Assembly (NCBI RefSeq): GCF_005938385.1
Contig: NZ_VCRA01000002.1
Coordinates: forward strand, 186,001-250,000
DNA length: 64,000 nucleotides
Direction of reading: 5' to 3'
From: Paenibacillus mesophilus
Lineage (GTDB): Bacteria > Bacillota > Bacilli > Paenibacillales > NBRC-103111
The position numbers and the translations under genes are program-made. The notes below the pieces were generated by a model, which was not told the DNA's origin, made no database searches, and worked only from the letters and a program-made list of their open reading frames with translations. Positions 26,810-34,464 of the stretch are shown piece by piece; the first letter of the stretch is position 1; each line of letters begins with the position of its first letter.

Positions 26810-26825
26810 TGGGGGGAAATGAATC

Positions 26826-27287
26826 GTGGGAGAAGAGCTGAAAGTGATCGTGTTTTCGCTGGCTCATGAGCAGTACGGCGTCGAGGTGGAAAAAGTACGG
26901 ACGATCGAACGGATGCAGCCGTTGACCCGCGTTCCGAAAACTCCGGCGTTCGTCAAAGGCGTCATCAACTTGCGCGGCGTAGTCGTGCCGGTTATCGATC
27001 TGCGCGGCCGATTCGGCTTGCCGGAAGCGGAATATACCGATAATTCGCGGATCATTATCGTGGCCGTGAAAGATATGGAAGTCGGCATGATCGTCGATAG
27101 CGCGAACGACGTAGTCGATGTGGACAGCGACGCCATCGAGCAGCCGCCGGAAATCGTCGGAGGCATTCGTGCGAAATATTTGCGCGGACTGGCCAAGCTT
27201 AGCGACGGCAGGCTTCTCGTGCTGCTCAATTTGGAGGAAGTTTTGAACAAAAGCGAGATCGTGCAGCTTGAGCAGTTCGGGGAGTGA
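26826..27287 (+). CDS. cheW: Chemotaxis coupling protein CheW
   Basis: Scaffold linking chemoreceptors to CheA. 153 residues with the expected SH3-like repeats: VIVFSLAHEQYGVEVEKVRT, PAFVKGVINLRGVVVPVIDL and SRIIIVAVKDMEVGMIVDS. GTG start at 26826 behind GGGGGAAA. It lies between cheA and cheC, as in B. subtilis. Confidence 0.97.
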   Translation: MGEELKVIVFSLAHEQYGVEVEKVRTIERMQPLTRVPKTPAFVKGVINLRGVVVPVIDLRGRFGLPEAEYTDNSRIIIVAVKDMEVGMIVDSANDVVDVDSDAIEQPPEIVGGIRAKYLRGLAKLSDGRLLVLLNLEEVLNKSEIVQLEQFGE

Positions 27288-27289
27288 CG

Positions 27290-27910
27290 ATGACCAACTT
27301 TCACAACTTCGCGGATTTTCAACTGGATGTTCTTAAGGAAGTCGGCAATATCGGAGCCGGGAACGCGGCGACGGCGCTGTCCAAGCTGCTGAACCGGCCG
27401 GTCGATATGCAAGTGCCGCTCGTCAATATGCTGCCTTTCGAAGAGATCATCGAAGTATTGGGCGGTTCGGAGCAAATCGTGCTGACCATCTTTTTGCGGG
27501 TGACGGGCGATGCTCCGGGCAATATGTTCTTTATTTTGACCAAGCAATCGGCGAAGCGGCTGTTGAAGCTTTTGGCCGGAATCGAAGTTCAGAACGATGA
27601 GTTTTATTCGGAGATGGAGCTTTCCGCTTTAAACGAAATCGGCAATATTTTGGCGGGGTCGTACTTGTCGTCGCTTGCCGATTTCACCAAACTGAGCATG
27701 TCGCCTTCCGTCCCCTCCCTCGCCATCGACATGCTCGGCGCCGTGATCAGCTACGGTCTGATCCAGTACGGGGAAATGGGGGACAGGGCGCTGTTTATCG
27801 ATACGAAGTTTTTTGAAGGAAACGATGCGGTGGAAGGACATTTCTTCCTCGTACCGGATCCGGATTCATTCGACAAAATATTCAGTGCCCTGGGAGTGCC
27901 TCTCGAATGA
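27290..27910 (+). CDS. cheC: CheY-P phosphatase CheC
   Basis: Dephosphorylates CheY-P and partners with CheD in adaptation. 206 residues with both catalytic motifs: EVGNIGAGNAATALSKLL and ALNEIGNILAGSYLSSL. ATG 27290 is chosen because GGGGAG is 5-6 nt upstream; GTG 27284 would lie on that site. It overlaps cheD by 4 nt. Confidence 0.95.
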   Translation: MTNFHNFADFQLDVLKEVGNIGAGNAATALSKLLNRPVDMQVPLVNMLPFEEIIEVLGGSEQIVLTIFLRVTGDAPGNMFFILTKQSAKRLLKLLAGIEVQNDEFYSEMELSALNEIGNILAGSYLSSLADFTKLSMSPSVPSLAIDMLGAVISYGLIQYGEMGDRALFIDTKFFEGNDAVEGHFFLVPDPDSFDKIFSALGVPLE

Positions 27911-28401
27911 TCCACGATCCTTTCATCAAAGTGGGAATGGCTGATTTAAACGTTACGGCAGGGACGGGCATTTTGAAGACAACAGGACTTGGGTCGTGCG
28001 TTGGAGTTACGATTTACGACCCGAAAACGAAAGTAGCCGGAATGGCGCATGTGATGCTGCCCTCCTCCGACATTGCCAAGGAAGGTAATTTTAACGTAGC
28101 CAAGTACGCCGATACGGCGATTCCCGAGATGGTGAAGCGGATGAACCGGCTCGGAGCGATCAACTCCCGAATGGTAGCCAAAATGGCCGGCGGCGCGCAG
28201 ATGTTCGCCTTCCATACGACAAGCGATACGATGCGGATCGGTCCGCGCAACGTGGAATCGTGCAAAGATCAATTGAAGCGTTTGTCCATACCGGTCATTG
28301 CGGAAGACACGGGGGGGAGCTTCGGAAGGACGATCGAGTTTTATCCGGACAACGGTATTCTTGTATTGCGAACCGTACAACAAGGAGTCAAGGAACTGTA
28401 G
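27907..28401 (+). CDS. cheD: Chemoreceptor glutamine deamidase CheD
   Basis: Deamidates receptor glutamines and activates CheC. 164 residues; the catalytic Cys and His are in TTGLGSCVGVTIYDP and VAGMAHVMLPSS, and the Thr/Gln-bearing FAFHTTSDTMRIG segment follows. Coupled to cheC by an ATGA overlap. Confidence 0.96.
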   Translation: MIHDPFIKVGMADLNVTAGTGILKTTGLGSCVGVTIYDPKTKVAGMAHVMLPSSDIAKEGNFNVAKYADTAIPEMVKRMNRLGAINSRMVAKMAGGAQMFAFHTTSDTMRIGPRNVESCKDQLKRLSIPVIAEDTGGSFGRTIEFYPDNGILVLRTVQQGVKEL

Positions 28402-28403
28402 CT

Positions 28404-28820
28404 ATGATCGGATCCATTCGGTGGAACATCCTTATAGGTTTTTTCGGTTTTTTGCTGACATTCGTCATGTCGGTCGGAAGCAATTTTCTGGTGCGGGCAT
28501 TGCTGCACGGTGCATACAGCTTTCTCATTTTGTTTGCCGTCGTATTTGCGATTCGCTGGTTTCTCGGAACGCTCGCCGGTTTGAAAGGCGTGGCCGGTCC
28601 CGCCGACCTCGAAGCCGATGATCCGGTTGGCCATACAGTGAACGAGATGACGCCGGACGATCAGGACCAATTGAACGACCTGTTGAAAACCCAGTTGAAC
28701 CGCCCCGACGCGGCGGACCCGTTCGTTCCGCTCCAGCCGAAGAAGCTCGCCTCGGTGCCGGACGCGGATCCGGAGCAGCTGGCCCAAATGCTGCGACAAT
28801 TGAAAGATAAGGAACCTTAA
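28404..28820 (+). CDS. Small membrane protein between cheD and sigD, function unknown
   Basis: 138 residues, not matched to a named family. Two predicted transmembrane helices (about 8-26, IGFFGFLLTFVMSVGSNF region, and 37-55, AYSFLILFAVVFAIRWFLG) followed by an acidic, Asp/Pro/Gln-rich cytoplasmic tail with DPEQLAQMLRQLKDKEP. ATG 28404 lies 2 nt after the cheD stop, so cotranscription is likely. The last two codons and the stop codon lie within a dispersed palindrome (copy 2), so the native C-terminus may have been altered. Confidence 0.75.
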   Translation: MIGSIRWNILIGFFGFLLTFVMSVGSNFLVRALLHGAYSFLILFAVVFAIRWFLGTLAGLKGVAGPADLEADDPVGHTVNEMTPDDQDQLNDLLKTQLNRPDAADPFVPLQPKKLASVPDADPEQLAQMLRQLKDKEP

Positions 28821-28909
28821 CGGAATTACCGCCCGGACTGACGACCGGGACTTTATGGACCCGCAGGTCCCGATCGTCAGAAGTAGGTACGATATTCCGT
28901 TAAAGTTCC
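28811..28909. repeat. Dispersed palindrome family, copy 2 (nested double palindrome)
   Basis: Outer arms GGAACCTTAACGGAAT and ATTCCGTTAAAGTTCC enclose inner arms CTGACGACCGGGAC and GTCCCGATCGTCAG. It starts inside the preceding gene and supplies that gene's final codons GAA CCT and stop TAA. No T-run follows. It lies between the membrane-protein gene and sigD. Confidence 0.9.
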
Positions 28910-28932
28910 TAAGTAAGGAGTGCTAGCTTACC

Positions 28933-29718
28933 ATGACTCAACCAAAGCAATCCCCCTTGTCCAATATCGAGATATGGAAACAATGGAAAAGTGAAGGTTT
29001 GCTTTCGGCGAAGCAGTTGTTGATCGAACATTATTTACCTTTGGTCGATTTCGTGGTCGGCCGACTTCTTATCGGTTTGCCCAAAAACGTTTCTAGGGAC
29101 GATATATCGAGCTATGGTATAATGGGGTTGATCGACGCGATCGAGAAGTTCGATTACGAGCGGGGTCTCCAGTTTGAAACGTATGCTTCCTGGCGCATTC
29201 GCGGCGCGATGATCGACGGCTTGAGGCAAGGCGATTGGGTGCCCCGATCGGTCAGGGAGAAGGCCAAGAAAATAGAGGATGCCTATCAGAAGCTGGAGCA
29301 GCACTACTTGCGTTCCGTTACCGATGCCGAAATGAGCGAGTATCTAAGTATTAGCGAGAAAGAATTTCAGCAAATGCTGCAGGAAATTTCGATTACGACG
29401 GTATGCTCATTCGACGATCCGATCAAGGAAGAAGAAACGGAAACGCGCCTCTCGCTTATGGTGGACGAGAAAGCGAAAAATCCGGAGAGCCAGGTGAACG
29501 ATTTTTTCTTGAAAGAATCGCTCGCCAAAGCGATCGACAAGCTTACGGAGAAGGAACGCACCGTCGTCTCCTTGTTTTACTATGAAGAGCTTTCTCTGAG
29601 CGAGATTGCAGAGGTCATGTCGTTATCTCCTTCACGCATCTCGCAGCTTCATTCGAAAGCGATATTGCGGCTGCGGGGGTCGCTCGGCAGATGGAAAAAT
29701 CAATTGATGCAGCAATAG
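28933..29718 (+). CDS. sigD: Flagellar sigma factor SigD (sigma-28, FliA family)
   Basis: Directs RNA polymerase to late flagellar, chemotaxis and autolysin genes. 261 residues: region 2 (SSYGIMGLIDAIEKFDYERG, TYASWRIRGAMIDGLRQGD), region 3, and region 4 helix-turn-helix (LSEIAEVMSLSPSRISQLHS). ATG 28933 is preceded by AAGGAG at a rather long 13-nt spacing. The gene sits right after a nested palindrome (copy 2), which could influence its level. Confidence 0.97.
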   Translation: MTQPKQSPLSNIEIWKQWKSEGLLSAKQLLIEHYLPLVDFVVGRLLIGLPKNVSRDDISSYGIMGLIDAIEKFDYERGLQFETYASWRIRGAMIDGLRQGDWVPRSVREKAKKIEDAYQKLEQHYLRSVTDAEMSEYLSISEKEFQQMLQEISITTVCSFDDPIKEEETETRLSLMVDEKAKNPESQVNDFFLKESLAKAIDKLTEKERTVVSLFYYEELSLSEIAEVMSLSPSRISQLHSKAILRLRGSLGRWKNQLMQQ

Positions 29719-29744
29719 CTGATCGTGATGAAGGGGGGATTGGA

Positions 29745-31151
29745 TTGTCCAACGAATTGCCTTTGGAGCACTATATGACCGTGAGCCTGGCCGAGGACAA
29801 ATGTTCAGCCTCCATCCAAGTTGTTACGCTTCCGGACTCTTTCAACTATACGGTTAACGACATCATCGCGTTTCTTCATAAAAATAACGTGCGGTACGGA
29901 ATACAACACGAAGTAATTGGGCAATTGATCCGGGAGCCGAAGCCGTTCATCCAGACGAAAACCGTAGTCGCAGTCGGGGATCTCCCCGGCGACGGCATAG
30001 ACGGAGAGATTCGAAACCTGTACGATAAGGATGCGGAACTGAAAAAGCCGACGGAGCTCGAGGACGGCACGGTCGACTACAAGGAAGTTACCCGCTTGAC
30101 CAACGTTCGCAAAGGCCAGCTCATTGCGGAGCGTCTGCCGGCCAAGGACGGCGTTCCCGGGAAAACGGTCGGCGGAGAGCCGATTCCCGGACGCAAAGGA
30201 AAAGAAGCGCGCTTTAAAATCGGCAAGAACGTCGTTGCCGACGGGGAGCAGAAAGCGCTTTATGCCGCGATAGACGGAATGGTCGTCAAAACCGAGAACG
30301 ATAAAATAAACGTGTTTCCGGTTTATGAAGTAAACGGCGATGTCGACTATAAGATCGGAAATATCGATTTTTTGGGAACGGTCGTCATTCGCGGTAACGT
30401 CATTTCCGGCTTTAAAGTAAAAGCGGCCGGCGATATCCGCATTACGGGAGGCGTTGAGGGAGCCGAAGTGGAAGCTTTGGGCTCGATCGAGATCAGCGCC
30501 GGCATTCTGGGTCACAACAAAGCGGTCATCCGGGCGGGCGTCAACATTAAAAGCTCGTTCATTCAAGACGCCACGATCGAGGCGGGGCAGGACATCATCG
30601 TGTCGCAAAGCATTTTGCATTCCCAGGTGCGCGCAGGCCAATCGGTCATGTGCACCGGTCCGAAAGGGCTGATCGTCGGCGGAACGATCCAGGCCGGAGA
30701 GAAAGTGCTGGCCAGAACGATCGGCAATACGATGTCCACTCCTACGGCCGTAGAGGTCGGAGTGTTGCCGGAGCTTCGTAATGAGCTTACCGCCTTGCGC
30801 CAGCAGCTGAGGCAGGTGCAGGATAGCTTGGACAAGACCGACAAGGCGCTCGTCTTGCTCGACCAGCTGGCCGCTGCGGGCAATTTGTCCCCCGATAAGC
30901 TGGCGATGCGAATCAAGCTGACCCATACGAAAAAGCAGTCCGTGGAAGAGCAAACCGGGTTTAAAGAACGTATATTGGAAATAGAAAAAACGCTGGAAGA
31001 CACCGACCGTGCCAAAGTCGAGGTCATTTCCGTCATTTACGGCGGAACGAAGATCGTAATCGGCCGGTATACCCGTTTCGTCAAAGATGCGACCCCGAGA
31101 GTCCATTTCGTATATTCCGAAGGCGACATTGCGATGTTGCCTAACGTATAG
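29745..31151 (+). CDS. FapA-family (DUF342) polymer-forming protein
   Basis: 468 residues. The N-terminal DUF342 region (about 20-170, GKTVGGEPIPGRKGKEARFK) leads to a right-handed beta-helix with repeated hydrophobic/Gly rungs (GTVVIRGNVISGFKVKAAGD, IRITGGVEGAEVEALGSIEI) and a C-terminal coiled coil. Relatives include B. subtilis YlxL-region neighbours and Vibrio proteins tied to surface or flagellar signalling; the role is inferred only from position next to sigD. TTG 29745 is preferred because AAGGGGGG (29731-29738) is 6 nt upstream; ATG 29691 would overlap sigD. Confidence 0.82.
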   Translation: MSNELPLEHYMTVSLAEDKCSASIQVVTLPDSFNYTVNDIIAFLHKNNVRYGIQHEVIGQLIREPKPFIQTKTVVAVGDLPGDGIDGEIRNLYDKDAELKKPTELEDGTVDYKEVTRLTNVRKGQLIAERLPAKDGVPGKTVGGEPIPGRKGKEARFKIGKNVVADGEQKALYAAIDGMVVKTENDKINVFPVYEVNGDVDYKIGNIDFLGTVVIRGNVISGFKVKAAGDIRITGGVEGAEVEALGSIEISAGILGHNKAVIRAGVNIKSSFIQDATIEAGQDIIVSQSILHSQVRAGQSVMCTGPKGLIVGGTIQAGEKVLARTIGNTMSTPTAVEVGVLPELRNELTALRQQLRQVQDSLDKTDKALVLLDQLAAAGNLSPDKLAMRIKLTHTKKQSVEEQTGFKERILEIEKTLEDTDRAKVEVISVIYGGTKIVIGRYTRFVKDATPRVHFVYSEGDIAMLPNV

Positions 31152-31224
31152 TTCCAATTGGGGAGCCTCTCCCCAGGCGTTCGTTCGAGCTTGACGCATG
31201 CAGATTCGGATAGGGGTGAAGGGC

Positions 31225-31557
31225 ATGAGCAGCAGATCGGTTGAATTGCAAGTCGCCATTCCGCGTACAAGCGAAATCGGAAATGCGCAAAACCACTTGA
31301 TGCAAAAGCCGGTTTACGACCAGACGGCGTTGGCCGCGAAGATGATGCAGCAGAAAGAGCGACAGCTAAAGCAAAGCACGAAAATCGATGAGCCTGCCGG
31401 TCCTCTTGTAGGGGACGAACGGCAGGCGGGGAAAGGCGACAAAGGCAAGAAAGAGCGGAATCCAGGGAAGACGCGGACCGAAACGGCGAACGCGAATGCC
31501 GGTTCAGTCCGGTCCGGTCATCCTTACAAAGGCCATCACATAGATTTTTCTCTATAG
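31225..31557 (+). CDS. Small hydrophilic protein of the fla/che tail, function unknown
   Basis: 110 residues, not recognised. N-terminal half is conserved-looking (SVELQVAIPRTSEIGNAQNH, YDQTALAAKMMQQKERQLKQ) and probably helical; the C-terminal half is Lys/Gly/Asn-rich and disordered, ending HPYKGHHIDFSL. ATG 31225 is chosen over ATG 31198 because AGGGGTGAAGGG lies between. The stop codon is followed directly by dispersed palindrome copy 3. Confidence 0.65.
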   Translation: MSSRSVELQVAIPRTSEIGNAQNHLMQKPVYDQTALAAKMMQQKERQLKQSTKIDEPAGPLVGDERQAGKGDKGKKERNPGKTRTETANANAGSVRSGHPYKGHHIDFSL

Positions 31558-31584
31558 GGAACTGTCACGTCACGTGACTGTTCC
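31558..31584. repeat. Dispersed palindrome family, copy 3 (compact form)
   Basis: GGAACTGTCACGT joined directly to CACGTGACTGTTCC: the two arms of the family with no interior. It begins on the base after the preceding TAG stop. The loop-free form looks like the minimal unit or a deletion product. Confidence 0.8.
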
Positions 31585-31640
31585 AAGGGAACAGGCTGCA
31601 TCCCGTCTTGCCATTCCAAACCAGATAAAGGATGAGTGCC

Positions 31641-32261
31641 GTGGATCCTTGGCTTTACATCGTTTTGCTTGGGCTAGTTCTGGTCGTATATGCGAAGTTC
31701 ATACCGAAACGGGAGCCATCCTCCAAGCAGACGAACGTGATCAAAGAAATTGAGGATACGATGGAGCAATTTTCGGCCGAGCTGGAAGAAGAAAACCGTC
31801 AATTCCTCGGGCTTGTCTCGGATATGAAGAAAGAGCATGATGTTCATACCGCGAAGCTGCAAGGGCGGATTGAAGCGTTGGAGCAGCAAAATCGTGCGGT
31901 TAACGACCAGCTGGCCGTGCTCCTTCGCGCGGAGCAGAAGCGCCGGGAAGAGCCGCAGTCCCGCCCTGATGAAACGTTCCGGCAACCGAACGTATCGTCT
32001 GCTTCGCGTTCCCAGCTTCAAGAAACGGTCGTTCTGTCCGAGAGCGAGAGAGATAAGCTGACGGCTGTCTTATCGGCCGGTACCCCTTCGAACCAACCGG
32101 AGCGCGGGCCCATGAATATCAGGGAAAGATATGCGAACGTGTTTCACTTGTACGACCAAGGAAAATCGACGGAGTATATCGCCAAAAAGCTGGAAATGAA
32201 CAAGGGCGAAGTGATGCTGATTATTCAGCTTGCCAAGCAGGAGGAACAAGCTCGTGTTTAA
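31641..32261 (+). CDS. SwrB-like membrane-anchored coiled-coil protein (DUF6115-type C-terminus)
   Basis: 206 residues: N-terminal transmembrane helix (PWLYIVLLGLVLVVYAKF), a coiled coil near 30-105, a disordered Ser/Pro/Arg-rich linker, and a C-terminal helix-turn-helix-like motif (VFHLYDQGKSTEYIAKKLEM, NKGEVMLIIQLAKQ). The architecture and post-sigD position match B. subtilis SwrB (YlxL), which promotes basal-body maturation. GTG 31641 is preferred, with AAAGGATGAG just upstream; ATG 31632 lies on that site. Confidence 0.72.
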   Translation: MDPWLYIVLLGLVLVVYAKFIPKREPSSKQTNVIKEIEDTMEQFSAELEEENRQFLGLVSDMKKEHDVHTAKLQGRIEALEQQNRAVNDQLAVLLRAEQKRREEPQSRPDETFRQPNVSSASRSQLQETVVLSESERDKLTAVLSAGTPSNQPERGPMNIRERYANVFHLYDQGKSTEYIAKKLEMNKGEVMLIIQLAKQEEQARV

Positions 32262-32763
32262 AAACAGACTTTTTTTATACGGCTTGGGCCTCGGTCTCAT
32301 TGCGGGCGCGGTCATGCTCCAATTGATGTTCAAGGTGGACGAGATGGAACGGCTTCCGACTGTGGAGCAGCTTCAAGCCGATGCGGGCAAGCTGAGCTAC
32401 AAAGTCGTGCCGAAGGAACAACCGGTCTATTCGGACAAAGAGATCGAAGCGATTAAGCAAAAAGCGGCCGAAGAAGAGCGGAACAAGATTGCCAAGCAAA
32501 CGGCAGCACCTGCACCTGCGCCGACGAATGCGCCTCCGGCTCAGGCCGTCGTTAAGACGATCAAAACAGTGTATATCTCCGAGCGGATGGATGCTTCCCA
32601 AGTGGCGGACATGCTGGCCAACGCGGGCGTTCTGCCGGATTCGGCGGGGCTGGTTGCTTCGTTGAACCAAAAAAAGCTGACGACCCGGATCCGAGCCGGC
32701 TCCTACTCGTTTGAGGATCAGCCTTCGGTTGATGATGTAATCGCGAAGATTACAATACAGTGA
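32254..32763 (+). CDS. MltG/YceG-like membrane protein lacking the catalytic domain
   Basis: 169 residues. A transmembrane helix (FLYGLGLGLIAGAVMLQLMF) is followed by a Glu/Lys segment, an Ala/Pro linker (TAAPAPAPTNAPPAQA) and a C-terminal domain resembling the LysM-like N-terminal part of MltG lytic transglycosylases (SQVADMLANAGVLPDSAGLV, RIRAGSYSFEDQPSVDDVIA). The catalytic part is absent, so it is more likely a peptidoglycan-binding or regulatory protein. GTG 32254 follows AGGAGGAACA and overlaps the SwrB-like gene by 8 nt. Confidence 0.7.
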   Translation: MFKNRLFLYGLGLGLIAGAVMLQLMFKVDEMERLPTVEQLQADAGKLSYKVVPKEQPVYSDKEIEAIKQKAAEEERNKIAKQTAAPAPAPTNAPPAQAVVKTIKTVYISERMDASQVADMLANAGVLPDSAGLVASLNQKKLTTRIRAGSYSFEDQPSVDDVIAKITIQ

Positions 32764-33199
32764 ATTTTGCTATTTTTTTGAACCTTTTCATAACTTTTCT
32801 CTATCCCCCTCTTTAGCTTCTTCGATCCCCCTCTTTCCCCCTTCGCCAAGGGGGAGGACACGGGACTTCGTCCCGTGACCCTGAAAGGAGCGTGCCTGCA
32901 GCCTGGGCCGTCGTTGATGGGGCTTTTGGTGGTTTGAGCGCTCGTTATCCGCCCCAGTCTCCTTCGCCGGAGACCGGGGCGGATTCGCTTTCAGGCGGCG
33001 TTCTTACATTACGTTTTGCCCTGAGGGTGTGATCTTCTACTTTGACTCAATGGAGGGTGTGTGATGAGTCCCTCGCCGTCATGACTTTGTCATGAAGCTT
33101 TTGTTCGAGCTTTTAAAAAACAAATCAAATATAGAGGAAATTTCTCCCTTCGGTCGAAATTTCTTCATTAGAGAAAGTACGAAGAGGAGCGATGAGCCA
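32764..33199. other. 436-bp hairpin-rich gap closing the fla/che region
   Basis: No convincing gene. Seen from left to right: a T-run at 32773-32779 without a clear stem; hairpin 32836-32855 (TCCCCCTT-CGCC-AAGGGGGA); hairpin 32859-32877 (CACGGGAC-TTC-GTCCCGTG); a 14-bp stem at 32948-32983 (TCCGCCCC..GTCTCC with GGAGAC..GGGGCGGA); two GAGGGTGTG direct repeats near 33025 and 33053; hairpin TCATGAC-TTT-GTCATGA near 33080-33096; and GAAATTTC inverted repeats near 33138-33164. The strong stem at 32948 is the best candidate for ending fla/che transcripts although its T-tract is weak. Confidence 0.6.
32948..32992 (+). terminator. Putative terminator at the end of the fla/che operon
   Basis: 14-bp stem with one A/C mismatch and loop TTCGCC, followed by GGATTCGCTTTC, i.e. 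only a weak pyrimidine tract. Very stable, so probably transcription-stopping or 3'-protecting, but not a textbook intrinsic terminator. Confidence 0.4.
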
Positions 33200-33409
33200 A
33201 TGGCCAAGTACTTAGTACAGTTTTATTTCATGGGCGGAGGAACGCACAGTATGGAAGTGCAAGCCGACACGTTCACCCAAGTTTCGATGAGCATCACGCA
33301 AAACCGCGACGGCTGGTTCGGCAAGCAAGGAGACCTGATCAATCTCAAAAACGTTGAAAGGGTCCAAATAACCGAAGCGGACGACTTCAAAGGGAGAAAC
33401 GGACGCTAA
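33200..33409 (+). CDS. Small conserved hypothetical protein upstream of rpsB
   Basis: 69 residues, MAKYLVQFYFMGGGTHSMEV then TFTQVSMSITQNRDGWFGKQ, ending EADDFKGRNGR. It looks like a compact beta-rich domain; no named family recognised. ATG 33200 is preceded by GAGGAG at 33184-33189 (10-nt spacing); a start at 33092 would add a low-quality AT-rich stretch that includes hairpins. It stands alone between the fla/che tail and the rpsB promoter. Confidence 0.7.
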   Translation: MAKYLVQFYFMGGGTHSMEVQADTFTQVSMSITQNRDGWFGKQGDLINLKNVERVQITEADDFKGRNGR

Positions 33410-33500
33410 GTCATAATGACACATACCGTGCTCCTGAACGCGAATGTACCGGTCATTTCGAGCGCCAACCGCCCGATGATGTCGAAACGCGCAAACTGTG

Positions 33501-33530
33501 TTGCAAACCGCATTTCAGTTATGGTATAGT
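33501..33530 (+). promoter_or_regulatory. SigA-type promoter of rpsB
   Basis: TTGCAA (33501-33506), 18-nt spacer, TATAGT (33525-33530) with an extended -10 TGG in front. Predicted start near 33537 gives a 5' leader of about 120 nt before rpsB; this leader has no recognised riboswitch but may carry S2 feedback control as in other bacteria. Confidence 0.75.
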
Positions 33531-33656
33531 AATTGACGGTGTTAAACCACGCACGCCATTCAATTCCAGTGAAGGTGCTCCGGGCAAGCGGGAGTCTCAT
33601 CGGAAGATGCGAACGGCGGAGGAAACCAAAAACCAATTTTAAGGAGGTGTGTGAAG

Positions 33657-34355
33657 ATGGCAGTAATCTCCATGAAACAGCTTCTCGAAGCTGGGGTACA
33701 CTTCGGTCATCAAACTCGTCGCTGGAACCCGAAAATGGATCGTTACATCTTCACCGAAAGAAACGGAATTTACATTATCGACCTGCAAAAGACGGTCAAA
33801 AAAGTGGAGGAAGCTTACAACTTCGTCAAATCGGTTGCCGACCAAAACGGTACGATCCTGTTCGTAGGAACGAAGAAGCAAGCTCAAGACTCCGTCAAAG
33901 AAGAAGCGGAACGCTGCGGCATGTACTACATCAACCAACGTTGGTTGGGCGGTACGCTGACGAACTTCCAAACGATTCAGAAGCGGGTTAACCGCCTGCA
34001 CGAACTGAACCGGATGGAAAACGACGGCACGTTCGATGTGCTTCCGAAGAAAGAAGTTATTTTGCTCCGCAAAGAAATGGAACGCCTCGAGAAGTTCTTG
34101 GGCGGCATTAAACATATGAAAGCATTGCCGAGCGCACTCTTCGTCATCGACCCGCGCAAAGAACGCATCGCGGTTGCGGAAGCACGCAAGCTGGGCATTC
34201 CGATCGTGGGCATCGTAGACACGAACTGCGATCCGGACGAGATCGACTACGTGATTCCGGGCAACGACGACGCAATCCGCGCCGTGAAGCTGCTGACGGG
34301 CAAAATCGCCGACGCGGTCGTCGAAGCTCACCAAGGCGAGCAAACGACAGCTTAA
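33657..34355 (+). CDS. rpsB: 30S ribosomal protein S2
   Basis: Small-subunit protein bound at the back of the 30S head-body junction. 232 residues, normal length; [20 protein letters not shown] and the second signature [20 protein letters not shown] followed by [16 protein letters not shown] 33657 has a perfect AAGGAGGTG at 33641-33649. The in-frame GTG at 33651 is too close to that site. Confidence 0.98.
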   Translation: MAVISMKQLLEAGVHFGHQTRRWNPKMDRYIFTERNGIYIIDLQKTVKKVEEAYNFVKSVADQNGTILFVGTKKQAQDSVKEEAERCGMYYINQRWLGGTLTNFQTIQKRVNRLHELNRMENDGTFDVLPKKEVILLRKEMERLEKFLGGIKHMKALPSALFVIDPRKERIAVAEARKLGIPIVGIVDTNCDPDEIDYVIPGNDDAIRAVKLLTGKIADAVVEAHQGEQTTA

Positions 34356-34370
34356 CATCGACGTTTGACG

Positions 34371-34418
34371 AGAAAAGGGTGGTTTGAAGGTTACTTAACC
34401 TCTCGCCGCCCTTTTTTT
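34371..34418 (+). terminator. Intrinsic terminator/attenuator between rpsB and tsf
   Basis: Stem AAAAGGGTGG (from 34373) with CCGCCCTTTT around an internal AAGGTTACTTAACCT hairpin, followed by a T-run at 34412-34418. Placed between two cotranscribed genes, it may lower tsf relative to rpsB. Confidence 0.8.
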
Positions 34419-34464
34419 AGAATGATTGACTTTTGCGGTATAAATCGGAGGAGGTTCATAAGGT

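Noticed and set aside
29805-31259. 484-codon minus-strand frame opposite the FapA-like gene
   Set aside because: Antisense shadow; no ribosome site, and the + strand protein has clear beta-helix periodicity.
31558-31584. Intrinsic terminator
   Set aside because: Palindrome lacks a following T-run (continues AAGGGAAC) and belongs to the dispersed family.
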